Positions 56,143 to 63,960 of a DNA stretch of 64,000 nucleotides are shown here, piece by piece; positions within the stretch are counted from its first letter, which is position 1; each line of letters starts with the position of its first letter. The notes below the pieces were generated by a model. It made no database searches. It saw only the letters and a program-made list of their open reading frames with translations, and was not told where the DNA came from. This stretch comes from JBAOHV01 sp037045265 (GTDB taxonomy: Bacteria; Actinomycetota; Acidimicrobiia; Acidimicrobiales; Microtrichaceae). The stretch spans positions 62,001 through 126,000 of the forward strand of contig JBAOHV010000015.1 of the NCBI GenBank assembly GCA_037045265.1, written 5' to 3'. Made by a program: the position numbers and the translations under genes.

Positions 56143-59100
56143 GTGGCCGACGATCACTCTCCCACGTCCCTCGGACCCAACGCCTGGTTGGTCGAGGAGA
56201 TGCACGAACGATTCCTGAGCGACCCGGCGTCTGTCTCGGCGAGCTGGCAGGAGTTCTTCGCAGACTACCGACCGCCGGGCCGGACCGGCGGCGCAGCCCC
56301 GAACCCGGCGCAGTCCGCTCCGGGCGCACCCCCGAACCCGGCGCAGTCCGCTCCGGGCGCACCCCCGACCGGCCAGGCGGCTCCGGTGCCGACGACCGCC
56401 CCGGTGAGCTCGGCGCCCACAGCGCAGCCGGCTGCAGCGGCAGAGGAAACCCCGGGCGACCCGATCCGCGGTGTCGGCGCCAGGATCGTGACGAACATGG
56501 AGGCCTCACTCGCGGTCCCCACCGCCACGTCGTTCCGTGAGGTCCCCGCCAAGCTGCTCGAGGTCAACCGCAACGTGATCAACGGCTACCTGGGCCGGAC
56601 CCGCGGCGGAAAGGTCAGCTTCACCCACCTGATCGGCTACGCGCTCGTCCGGGCCATCGCCGACCACATGCCGGCGATGAACAACTCCTTCCTCGCTGGG
56701 CCTGACGGGGTACCGCGCCTGGTGCGCAACGAACACGTCGGTCTCGGCATCGCGATCGACATGGAGAAGAAGGACGGCAGTCGTTCCCTTCTCGTGCCGT
56801 GCATCAAGAACGCCGACACCCTGGACTTCGCCGGATTCATGGCGGTCTACGACGAGCTCGTGCGCAAGGCAAAGACCAACAAGCTCACCGTCGACGACTT
56901 CGTGGGTGTGACGATCACGCTCACCAACCCCGGAACCATCGGCACTGAACGCTCGGTCCCCAGGCTCATGCCGGGCCAGGGAGCGATCGTCGGTGTCGGA
57001 TCGCTCACCTACCCCACCGGCTTCGCTGGAGCGGACCCGCGGACGATCGCTGACCTGGGGATCTCGAAGGTAATCACGATCTCGTCCACCTACGACCACC
57101 GGATCATCCAGGGCGCCGAATCCGGACTGCTGCTCCAGCAGGTGGATCGCCTGCTGCTCGGCGGCAACGGCTTCTACGAAGACATCTTCCGGGCGATCGG
57201 CGTTCCGTACGAGGCGGTCCAATGGCGCCGCGACGTCAACCCCGGCGAGGTCGAGTCGGCCCAGGTCGTCAAGCAGATGCAGGTCTCGACCCTCATCAAC
57301 ATGTACAGGGTGCGTGGGCATCTGATCGCCGATCTGGATCCACTGGCGGCGGATGCTCCCGAGATGCACTCGGAGCTCGATCCTGCCACCTACGGCCTGA
57401 CCATCTGGGATCTGGACCGGGAGTTCCTCACCGGCGGTGACGTCGGCATCTACGCGTCGGTCGGCGATGCCCGACGCCTACCTCTGGGGGAGATCCTCCA
57501 CATCCTCCGGGATGCGTACTGCCGGACGGTCGGTATCGAGTACATGCACATCCAGGAGCCAGAGGAGAAGCGCTGGATCCAGGAGCAGGTCGAGGGCGCC
57601 AGCACCAAGCTCGACGTAGACGACCAGCGCCACATCCTCGACCAGCTCAACGCCGCAGAGGCGCTCGAGAAGTTCCTGGGCACCAAGTACCTGGGCCAGA
57701 AGAGGTTCGGCCTCGAGGGCGCAGAGGCTCTGATCCCGATTCTCGACGCAATCCTCGAGGAAGCCGCCGACGCCGATCTCGACTCTGCCGTTCTGGGCAT
57801 GTCGCACCGGGGCCGCCTGAACGTGCTCGCGAACATCGTGGGCAAGTCGTACGCGCAGCTCTTCCGCGAGTTCGAGGGCTACGTCGACCCGGACTCGATC
57901 CAGGGCTCCGGCGACGTCAAGTACCACCTGGGCGTGGAAGGCGTGTTCGAGTCCCGCTTGGGTGCTTCGATCCCTCTGAGCCTTGCCGCCAACCCGTCTC
58001 ACCTCGAGGCCGTCAACCCGGTCGTCGAGGGCATGGCTCGCGCCCGGATGGACCAGATCCCCTACGACATCTCGCGACGTTTTCCCGTACTCCCGATCCT
58101 GATGCACGGCGATGCGGCTTTCGCCGGCCAGGGCGTCGTGGCCGAGACGCTCAACCTCTCGCTGATCAAGGGCTATCGCGTCGGCGGCACCATCCACGTG
58201 ATCGTGAACAACCAACTCGGCTTCACCACGCCTCCGGAGTCGGCACGCAGCTCCGAGTACTGCACCGACATCGCCAAGGCGGTCCAGGCTCCGATCATCC
58301 ACGTCAACGGCGACGACCCCGAGGCATGCGTGCGTGTGGCCCGCCTGGCCTTCGCCTACCGCCAGCGATTCCACAAGGACATCGTGATCGACATGGTGTG
58401 CTACCGCCGCCATGGACACAACGAGGGCGACGACCCCAGCTACACCCAGCCGCTCATGTACCGCACGATCGACCAGCTCCGCGGTGTGCGCAAGCGCTAC
58501 GTAGAGACGCTCGTGCGCCGCGGTGACTTCACCATGGAACAGGCCGAGTCGGCGCTCGAGGACTTCCACGGCCGTCTCCAGCGCGCGCTCGACGAGACAC
58601 GACAGGGTGCGCCGGACGAGGAGTTCGTCGCGGCTCCGCACCCTCCGGCCAAGGGCGTGCTCCCCCACGTCGCAACAGGCGTGGAACGCAGCGACCTCGA
58701 CTCGACCTACACAGCGCTGTCCAGCACCCAAGACGACTTCCACGTCCACCCCAAGTTGGCCAAGCAGCTGGCGACACGCGACTCGCTCTTCCAGAGCGGC
58801 GAGGTCGACTGGGCACTCGCAGAGGCGCTCGCACTCGGATCGCTGCTGCGCGAGGGCACATCGGTCCGACTCGCCGGCCAGGACTCCCGCCGGGGGACCT
58901 TCTCCCATCGTCATTCGACCCTTTTCGACTACGACGACGGAACCGAGTTCGTGCCACTGTCCACACTGGCTGACCCACCACGCACCGAGCTGTGGATCTA
59001 CGACTCCCTCCTGAGCGAGTATGCGGCACTCGGGTTCGAGTACGGCTACACGGTCAAGAACCCCGACGCCCTCGTCATGTGGGAGGCGCAGTTCGGCGAC

Positions 59101-59865
59101 TTCACCAACGGGGCCCAGATCATCATCGACCAGTACATCGTGGCGGCAGAGGACAAGTGGGGGCAGGTCTCCGGCCTCGTGATGCTGCTCCCCCACGGCT
59201 ACGAGGGCCAGGGCCCCGAACACTCATCGGCGCGGCTCGAGCGATTCCTCACGTTGTGCGCGAAGGACAACATGCAGGTCTGCCAGCCGACGACGGCCGC
59301 CCAGTACTTCCACCTACTGCGCCGTCAGATCCACCGGAGCGTGCGCAAGCCACTGGTGGTCTGCACCCCCAAGTCCGGCCTGCGCGACAAGCGGTACAGG
59401 TCACCGGTCGACGCCCTCACCCACGGCTCATTCGAGGAGTTGATAGGCGACACATCGACCCGGCTCGATCCGGCGAAGGTCACCCGACTCGTGCTCGCTT
59501 CGGGCAAGGTGGGCCAAGAGGCGACGACGATGCGCGACGAGCTCGGTGTCGATGTGGCCGTCGCCCGAGTCGAGCAGCTGTACCCCTGGCCCTACGAAGC
59601 GATCTTCAAGGAGCTCGACCGCTTCCCCAACGCGCGCGAGGTGATCTGGCTCCAGGAGGAGCCCGAGAACATGGGTGCGTGGAACGCGATCAAGGGCCGC
59701 CTCTACGAGGCGCTCTCGGATCGTTACGAGATCCGTCGCATCAGCCGCGCCGATGAAGGCAGCCCGGCGACAGGCAGCCACGCGATACACGCACAGGAGC
59801 AGAACATGATCCTGGCGGCTGCATTCGCTCCCCTCGAGGACAAGCACGACACCTTGTTAGGCTGA
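56143..59865 (+). CDS. kgd: Multifunctional 2-oxoglutarate decarboxylase/dehydrogenase E1-E2 (KGD)
   Basis: The actinobacterial fusion enzyme of the 2-oxoglutarate step. Of 1240 residues, 1-40 form the short E1 N-terminal helix (NAWLVEEMHERFLSDPASVS). Residues about 40-105 are a Pro/Ala linker in place of a lipoyl domain. About 110-350 form the E2 acyltransferase core (TYDHRIIQGAESG), and the rest is the thiamine-dependent E1 part (MSHRGRLNVLANIVGK, HGDAAFAGQG, VNNQLGFTTPP, CYRRHGHNEGDDP). GTG 56143 is used because conservation begins there. Intact and about the usual 1230-1260 length. Confidence 0.96.
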   Translation: MADDHSPTSLGPNAWLVEEMHERFLSDPASVSASWQEFFADYRPPGRTGGAAPNPAQSAPGAPPNPAQSAPGAPPTGQAAPVPTTAPVSSAPTAQPAAAAEETPGDPIRGVGARIVTNMEASLAVPTATSFREVPAKLLEVNRNVINGYLGRTRGGKVSFTHLIGYALVRAIADHMPAMNNSFLAGPDGVPRLVRNEHVGLGIAIDMEKKDGSRSLLVPCIKNADTLDFAGFMAVYDELVRKAKTNKLTVDDFVGVTITLTNPGTIGTERSVPRLMPGQGAIVGVGSLTYPTGFAGADPRTIADLGISKVITISSTYDHRIIQGAESGLLLQQVDRLLLGGNGFYEDIFRAIGVPYEAVQWRRDVNPGEVESAQVVKQMQVSTLINMYRVRGHLIADLDPLAADAPEMHSELDPATYGLTIWDLDREFLTGGDVGIYASVGDARRLPLGEILHILRDAYCRTVGIEYMHIQEPEEKRWIQEQVEGASTKLDVDDQRHILDQLNAAEALEKFLGTKYLGQKRFGLEGAEALIPILDAILEEAADADLDSAVLGMSHRGRLNVLANIVGKSYAQLFREFEGYVDPDSIQGSGDVKYHLGVEGVFESRLGASIPLSLAANPSHLEAVNPVVEGMARARMDQIPYDISRRFPVLPILMHGDAAFAGQGVVAETLNLSLIKGYRVGGTIHVIVNNQLGFTTPPESARSSEYCTDIAKAVQAPIIHVNGDDPEACVRVARLAFAYRQRFHKDIVIDMVCYRRHGHNEGDDPSYTQPLMYRTIDQLRGVRKRYVETLVRRGDFTMEQAESALEDFHGRLQRALDETRQGAPDEEFVAAPHPPAKGVLPHVATGVERSDLDSTYTALSSTQDDFHVHPKLAKQLATRDSLFQSGEVDWALAEALALGSLLREGTSVRLAGQDSRRGTFSHRHSTLFDYDDGTEFVPLSTLADPPRTELWIYDSLLSEYAALGFEYGYTVKNPDALVMWEAQFGDFTNGAQIIIDQYIVAAEDKWGQVSGLVMLLPHGYEGQGPEHSSARLERFLTLCAKDNMQVCQPTTAAQYFHLLRRQIHRSVRKPLVVCTPKSGLRDKRYRSPVDALTHGSFEELIGDTSTRLDPAKVTRLVLASGKVGQEATTMRDELGVDVAVARVEQLYPWPYEAIFKELDRFPNAREVIWLQEEPENMGAWNAIKGRLYEALSDRYEIRRISRADEGSPATGSHAIHAQEQNMILAAAFAPLEDKHDTLLG
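56297..56368. repeat. 33-bp tandem duplication inside kgd
   Basis: Two copies with a 33-base period, starting at 56297 and 56330, encode a doubled 11-residue unit (NPAQSAPGAPP) in the flexible linker between the N-terminal helix and the acyltransferase domain. Confidence 0.85.
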
Positions 59866-59870
59866 CGGTC

Positions 59871-59903
59871 CGGGGATCGTGCGCACGCGATCTACGATCC
59901 CCG
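59871..59903. terminator. Hairpin between convergent kgd and HAD genes
   Basis: CGGGGATCGT and ACGATCCCCG form a perfect 10-base stem with a 13-base loop, five bases after the kgd stop and 18 bases before the HAD stop. It is symmetric and could end transcription from both sides; no T-run is present. Confidence 0.6.
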
Positions 59904-59921
59904 CCATCGACGGCGGGTCGT

Positions 59922-60548
59922 TCAGCTGAGCGACTCGCCGAGCAGGTGCTCGAGCTCGGCTATGGCGACGTCGGGGTCCTGGACCTTGATCGTCACCATA
60001 CCCATGTCCCTCGCCGGCTTGAGGTTGATGCCGAGGTCGTCCAGGAACACAGCTTCGTCGGCGTTCACACCGATCGACTCGAGGGCCATCTCGTAGAACT
60101 GCGGCTCGGGCTTTCGGACGCCGACCACCGAAGACTCCACCACGACGTCGAACAGGTCGAGCAGGTCGGCGAAGCTACCGCCGCTCGACCAGTGCGGCGA
60201 CCCCGACACGATGTTGTTCGTCAGCAGGGCGGTCAGCCCTCGTTCGTGGCACCGACGTACAGCCTGCACCATCTGCGGGCGCAGCTCACCTTGGAGGCAC
60301 GCCAGTACCGCAAGTCCGTCGACCCGGTGCCCCAGCGCGGCGGCCTCGGATTCGAACGACCGTACGAACTCGTCAATCGAGATCTCGTTACGTTCGAGGC
60401 GGGCCCAAGCGTTCGAGTCGGGGTCCGTCGAGTTGACCCTGCGGACGAAGCCGACCGGCAGTCCCGCACGACGCTCGTACTCGGCGAAGGCGTCGAACGG
60501 GCTCGAGAGGATGACTCCCCCGAAGTCGAACAGCACCGCTCGGATCAC
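59922..60548 (-). CDS. HAD-superfamily hydrolase
   Basis: The 208-residue protein has the HAD motifs: nucleophile Asp8 in VLFDFGGVI, motif II LLTNNIVSG, the lysine in GVRKPEPQFY and motif IV VFLDDLGINLKPARDMG. The usual second Asp (DxD) is Gly, as in a known subgroup of sugar-phosphatase- and epoxide-hydrolase-related HADs. The substrate is unknown. GTG 60548 has TAGGCT seven bases upstream, with an inverted repeat over the -35 region. Confidence 0.88.
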   Translation of the reverse strand: MIRAVLFDFGGVILSSPFDAFAEYERRAGLPVGFVRRVNSTDPDSNAWARLERNEISIDEFVRSFESEAAALGHRVDGLAVLACLQGELRPQMVQAVRRCHERGLTALLTNNIVSGSPHWSSGGSFADLLDLFDVVVESSVVGVRKPEPQFYEMALESIGVNADEAVFLDDLGINLKPARDMGMVTIKVQDPDVAIAELEHLLGESLS

Positions 60549-60555
60549 GCCCGCG

Positions 60556-60561
60556 AGCCTA
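60556..60561 (-). promoter_or_regulatory. Putative -10 box of the HAD gene (leaderless)
   Basis: TAGGCT lies seven bases before the GTG at 60548. Confidence 0.5.
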
Positions 60562-60569
60562 TACCGAAT

Positions 60570-60586
60570 ATACCCCTACGGGGTAT
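60570..60586. promoter_or_regulatory. CsoR/RcnR-type operator-like palindrome
   Basis: ATACCCC-TAC-GGGGTAT is a perfect inverted repeat of 7-base arms in an AT-richer patch. It resembles the operators of CsoR-family copper, nickel or persulfide sensors (TACCC...GGGTA). It covers the expected -35 position of the HAD gene and lies about 100 bases before the NYN gene. No CsoR-family gene is in the window. Confidence 0.5.
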
Positions 60587-60686
60587 GGGAAGGTCGATCG
60601 CTCCATCCGCTCGACCACACGCGTCGAGGAAGGTCGGGAGATTTCCGCCGCTTTCCGACCAAACCCTGCTTCACTGATGCATCGAG

Positions 60687-62165
60687 ATGACCACCTCACA
60701 ACTCGTCGTCGACGGATCCAACATCGCCACAGAAGGTCGCACCGCGCCCTCTCTCGCGCAGTTGGACGAAGCGGTTAGCGACTTCCTCAAAGAGCATTCC
60801 TTCGACAACGTCGTCGTCGTCGTCGACGCGACGTTCGCGCATCGCATCGATCAGACCGAGCGCGCGGCCTACGAGGATGCAGTGCTCGCCGGCGAACTGC
60901 TGACGCCACCCGCGGGTGCAGTCGGTCGCGGCGACGCGTTCGTACTTCAGATCGCGGGAGTCTCCGGAGCGACCGTCCTCTCGAACGACTCGTTCCAGGA
61001 GTTCCACGCGACCCACGAGTGGCTGTTCGCCGAAGGCCGCCTCTGGGGCGGCAAGCCGGTGCCAGGCGTCGGCTGGGTCTTCGTGGCCCGAGTCCCGGTG
61101 CGCGGACCGGTGAGCCGACGAGCGACGAGGGCCACGAAGAAGTCGGTCTCAGCCGGCGAGAAGACCAAGGCACCCGACTCGCAGGAATCTGCGAAGACCC
61201 CGAGAGCAGCTAAGTCGTCGGGGTCGACAAAGTCGGCCAGGTCCACGAAGGCAGCCGAGGCCAAGGAGTCGGCCAAGGGATCGAAGGCAGCCGAGGCCAA
61301 GGGTGCGGCCAGGACGACCAAGGGATCGAAGGCCGGAGAGAAGCGGTCGCGTGGGACCAAGAAGTCCGACAGCTCGCGCAAGGGAAGCGCAGCCGATGCG
61401 ATCAACTCCCCGCTCGACTTCCTCGGTTTCGTCACCAACCACGGACTTGGGACGACCGTCGAGGCGACCGTGACCGAGTTCTCGAGCCACGGCGCGTACG
61501 TCACCGTGGGCAACGCCCGCTGCTACATCTCGCTCAAGTCGATGGGCGAACCAGCGCCGCGCAGTGCCCGAGAGGTGCTGTCGGTCGGAGAGGTTCGTCC
61601 CTTCATCGTGCAGGGATTCGACACGCCGCGACGCGGCATCGACCTTGCACTACCAGGCTTCGAACACATCGAAGCCGACACGTCCACCTCGGCAGCCAGC
61701 GCGACATCTCCGGATGGCGCGCAGAACGACGGGGACGGCATCACCACACCAACGGTCTCGAACGAGGCCGCCGAGGAGGAAACCGTGGCAAGCAAGAAGG
61801 CACCAGCCAAGAAGGCACCAGCCAAGAAGGCACCAGCCAAGAAGGCACCAGCCAAGAAGGCACCAGCCAAGAAGGCACCAGCCAAGAAGGCACCAGCCAA
61901 GAAGGCACCAGCCAAGAAGGCACCAGCCAAGAAGGCACCAGCCAAGAAGGCCCCAGCCAAGAAGGCACCAGCCAAGAAGGCACCAGCCAAGAAGGCACCA
62001 GCCAAGAAGGCACCAGCCAAGAAGGCACCAGCCAAGAAGGCACCAGCCAAGAAGGCACCAGCCAAGAAGGCACCAGCCAAGAAGGCACCAGCCAAGAAGG
62101 CACCAGCCAAGAAGGCACCAGCCAAGAAGGCACCAGCCAAGAAGGCCCCAGCCAAGAAGAGCTGA
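60687..62165 (+). CDS. NYN (Zc3h12a-like) ribonuclease domain protein with S1-like domain and (KKAPA)24 tail
   Basis: The 492-residue protein starts with a NYN/PIN-type domain (about 1-150). The expected acidic residues are in LVVDGSN (Asp9), VVDATF (Asp47), GRGDAF (Asp83) and LSNDSF (Asp101), with the Zc3h12a-like ending WVFVARVPVRGP. A Lys/Ala/Ser-rich linker (about 150-232) leads to an S1-like RNA-binding domain (about 238-325, GTTVEATVTEFSSHGAYVTV). Residues 370-489 are 24 KKAPA units and the protein ends KKS. The tail resembles those of histone H1 and mycobacterial HupB. It is probably an RNase acting on structured or nucleoid-associated RNA; that function is inference. Confidence 0.85.
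   Translation: MTTSQLVVDGSNIATEGRTAPSLAQLDEAVSDFLKEHSFDNVVVVVDATFAHRIDQTERAAYEDAVLAGELLTPPAGAVGRGDAFVLQIAGVSGATVLSNDSFQEFHATHEWLFAEGRLWGGKPVPGVGWVFVARVPVRGPVSRRATRATKKSVSAGEKTKAPDSQESAKTPRAAKSSGSTKSARSTKAAEAKESAKGSKAAEAKGAARTTKGSKAGEKRSRGTKKSDSSRKGSAADAINSPLDFLGFVTNHGLGTTVEATVTEFSSHGAYVTVGNARCYISLKSMGEPAPRSAREVLSVGEVRPFIVQGFDTPRRGIDLALPGFEHIEADTSTSAASATSPDGAQNDGDGITTPTVSNEAAEEETVASKKAPAKKAPAKKAPAKKAPAKKAPAKKAPAKKAPAKKAPAKKAPAKKAPAKKAPAKKAPAKKAPAKKAPAKKAPAKKAPAKKAPAKKAPAKKAPAKKAPAKKAPAKKAPAKKAPAKKAPAKKS
61794..62153. repeat. 24 tandem copies of a 15-bp unit
   Basis: Exactly 24 units of AAGAAGGCACCAGCC fill 360 bases. Only two copies differ, the 11th (61944-61958) and the last (62139-62153), both with GCCCCAGCC instead of GCACCAGCC. 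The units encode KKAPA at the C-terminus of the NYN protein. Near-identity at synonymous sites implies recent expansion or ongoing homogenisation. Confidence 0.97.
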
Positions 62166-62188
62166 GCCGTCAGATCAGTCGCACGAGT

Positions 62189-62221
62189 GGTGGGTCCGGA
62201 CCGTCCAGGTCCGGACCCACC
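62189..62221. terminator. Hairpin between the NYN gene and ettA
   Basis: A perfect 13-base stem (GGTGGGTCCGGAC / GTCCGGACCCACC) with a 7-base loop lies 24 bases after the NYN stop. No T-run follows, but the stem is very stable and it precedes the ettA promoter, so it probably ends the upstream transcript. Confidence 0.65.
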
Positions 62222-62251
62222 CGCCGTTCCGGGGTACCACCGGTCGCCCGG

Positions 62252-62257
62252 TACGAT
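62252..62257 (+). promoter_or_regulatory. Putative -10 box of ettA (leaderless)
   Basis: TACGAT lies eight bases before the ettA ATG. Confidence 0.5.
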
Positions 62258-62265
62258 CATGCGCC

Positions 62266-63960
62266 ATGAGCGCCCAGTACATCTTCACCATGCATCGCGT
62301 GGGCAAGTTCGTCCCACCCGACCGCGATGTGCTCAAGGACATCTCGCTGTCCTTCTACCCCGGCGCCAAGATCGGTGTGATCGGGGCCAACGGCTCCGGC
62401 AAGTCGACTCTGCTGAAGATCATGGCCGGCGTCGACACCGAGTTCACCGGTGAGGCTCGGCTGACCCCTGGTTTCACCGTGGGGATGCTCGAACAGGAAC
62501 CGCAGCTCGATCCGGACAAGGACGTGCTCGGCAACATCATGGACGGGGTCGCAGCCGTGTCAGGGCTGCTGACCGACTACGACGAGCTGATGGCGCGCTG
62601 GAGCGATCCGGACGCCGACTACGAGAAGCTCGGCGCCCAACAGGCCGAGCTCGAAGCGAAGATCGAAGCGGCCGGGGCCTGGGACCTCCAGCGCACCATC
62701 GACATCGCCATGGACGCACTCCGCACGCCACCCCAGGACGCTGACGTCGAGACTCTCTCGGGTGGTGAGCGGCGCCGCGTGGCTCTGTGTCGCCTTCTGC
62801 TGGCCAAGCCCGACCTTCTGCTGCTCGACGAACCGACGAACCACCTCGACGCCGAGTCCGTCGCATGGCTGGAGCGCTACCTCCAGGACTACCCCGGCAC
62901 CGTCGTGGCCATCACCCACGACCGGTACTTCCTTGACAACGTCGCTCAGTGGATCCTTGAGCTCGAGCGAGGCCGCGGTTACCCGTTCGAAGGCAACTAC
63001 ACCGGTTGGCTCGAGCAGAAGGAGCGCCGGATGGCGCTCGACGAGAAGGAGAAGGAAGGCCGGCGAAAGGTGCTCGAACGCGAGCTCGAGTGGGTCCGCA
63101 TGGCCCCCAAGGCCCGTCATGCCAAGTCCAAGGCCCGTCTGCAGGCCTACGAGGAACTGCGAGAGCAGGCCGAGGCCGACACCCGCAACGACGGTGTGCT
63201 CGAGATCGTGATACCTCCCGGACCCCGCCTGGGCGACCAGGTGATCGAGGCCGAGCACATCAGCAAGGGCTTCGGTGATCGGCTCTTGATCGAGGACCTC
63301 TCGTTCACCCTCCCACGCTCAGGCATCGTCGGGATCATCGGCCCCAACGGTGCCGGCAAGACGACCCTGTTCCGCATGATCGTGGACCAGTACCTGGGCC
63401 ACGGGGAGAACCTGCCCGACAGCGGCACCCTCACGATCGGTTCCACCGTCGACCTCTCCTACGTGGATCAGACACGTGACGCCCTCGACCCCGACAAGAC
63501 GATCTTCGAGGAGATCACCGACGGACAGGACATCGTCAAGGTCGGCAACCGAGAGGTGAACAGCCGGGTCTACTGCGCGAGCTTCATGTTCAAGGGCCCG
63601 GACCAGCAGAAGAAGGTCGGCCAGCTCTCCGGCGGTGAGCGCAACCGCGTCCACCTGGCAAAGCTGCTGCGCACCGCCGGCAACGTTCTGCTCTTGGACG
63701 AGCCGACCAACGACCTGGACATCGAGACGCTGCGGGCGCTCGAGGACGCACTCGAGCAGTTCCCGGGCTGCGTCGTGGTCATATCCCACGACCGCTGGTT
63801 CCTGGACCGCATCGCCACCCACATGCTGGCCTTCGAGGGCGACTCGCAGGTCCGCTGGTTCGAGGGGAACTTCAGCGAGTACGAGGTGTTCCGCCGCAAG
63901 GAGTTCGGCGCCGACGCAACCCAACCGCACCGCATCAAGTACAAGCCGCTGAACCGCTGA
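62266..63960 (+). CDS. ettA: Energy-dependent translational throttle protein EttA (ABC-F ATPase)
   Basis: EttA binds the ribosomal E site and gates entry into elongation according to ATP/ADP level. The 564-residue soluble protein has two ABC domains (Walker A GANGSGKSTLLK and GPNGAGKTTLFR; signatures LSGGERRRVALCRLLL and LSGGERNRVHLAKLL; Walker B LLLLDEPTNHLDAES and LLLDEPTNDLDIET). Between them is the charged ABC-F linker with KARHAKSKAR. It has no membrane part. ATG 62266 fits the family N-terminus (MSAQYIFTMHRVGK). Intact. The 40 bases after it hold nothing I can support. Confidence 0.95.
   Translation: MSAQYIFTMHRVGKFVPPDRDVLKDISLSFYPGAKIGVIGANGSGKSTLLKIMAGVDTEFTGEARLTPGFTVGMLEQEPQLDPDKDVLGNIMDGVAAVSGLLTDYDELMARWSDPDADYEKLGAQQAELEAKIEAAGAWDLQRTIDIAMDALRTPPQDADVETLSGGERRRVALCRLLLAKPDLLLLDEPTNHLDAESVAWLERYLQDYPGTVVAITHDRYFLDNVAQWILELERGRGYPFEGNYTGWLEQKERRMALDEKEKEGRRKVLERELEWVRMAPKARHAKSKARLQAYEELREQAEADTRNDGVLEIVIPPGPRLGDQVIEAEHISKGFGDRLLIEDLSFTLPRSGIVGIIGPNGAGKTTLFRMIVDQYLGHGENLPDSGTLTIGSTVDLSYVDQTRDALDPDKTIFEEITDGQDIVKVGNREVNSRVYCASFMFKGPDQQKKVGQLSGGERNRVHLAKLLRTAGNVLLLDEPTNDLDIETLRALEDALEQFPGCVVVISHDRWFLDRIATHMLAFEGDSQVRWFEGNFSEYEVFRRKEFGADATQPHRIKYKPLNR

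Noticed and set aside
61794..62153. CRISPR-like array
   Set aside because: The units are 15 bases, contiguous and without spacers, and are translated in frame.
61523..62260. Minus-strand LAGAF-repeat reading frame
   Set aside because: It is the antisense of the KKAPA repeats, with no start context or family match. The plus strand carries the real domains.
61564..62265. Long open frame through the repeat with RRHQP units leading into ettA
   Set aside because: It is an alternative frame of the KKAPA array. EttA conservation begins at the ATG at 62266.
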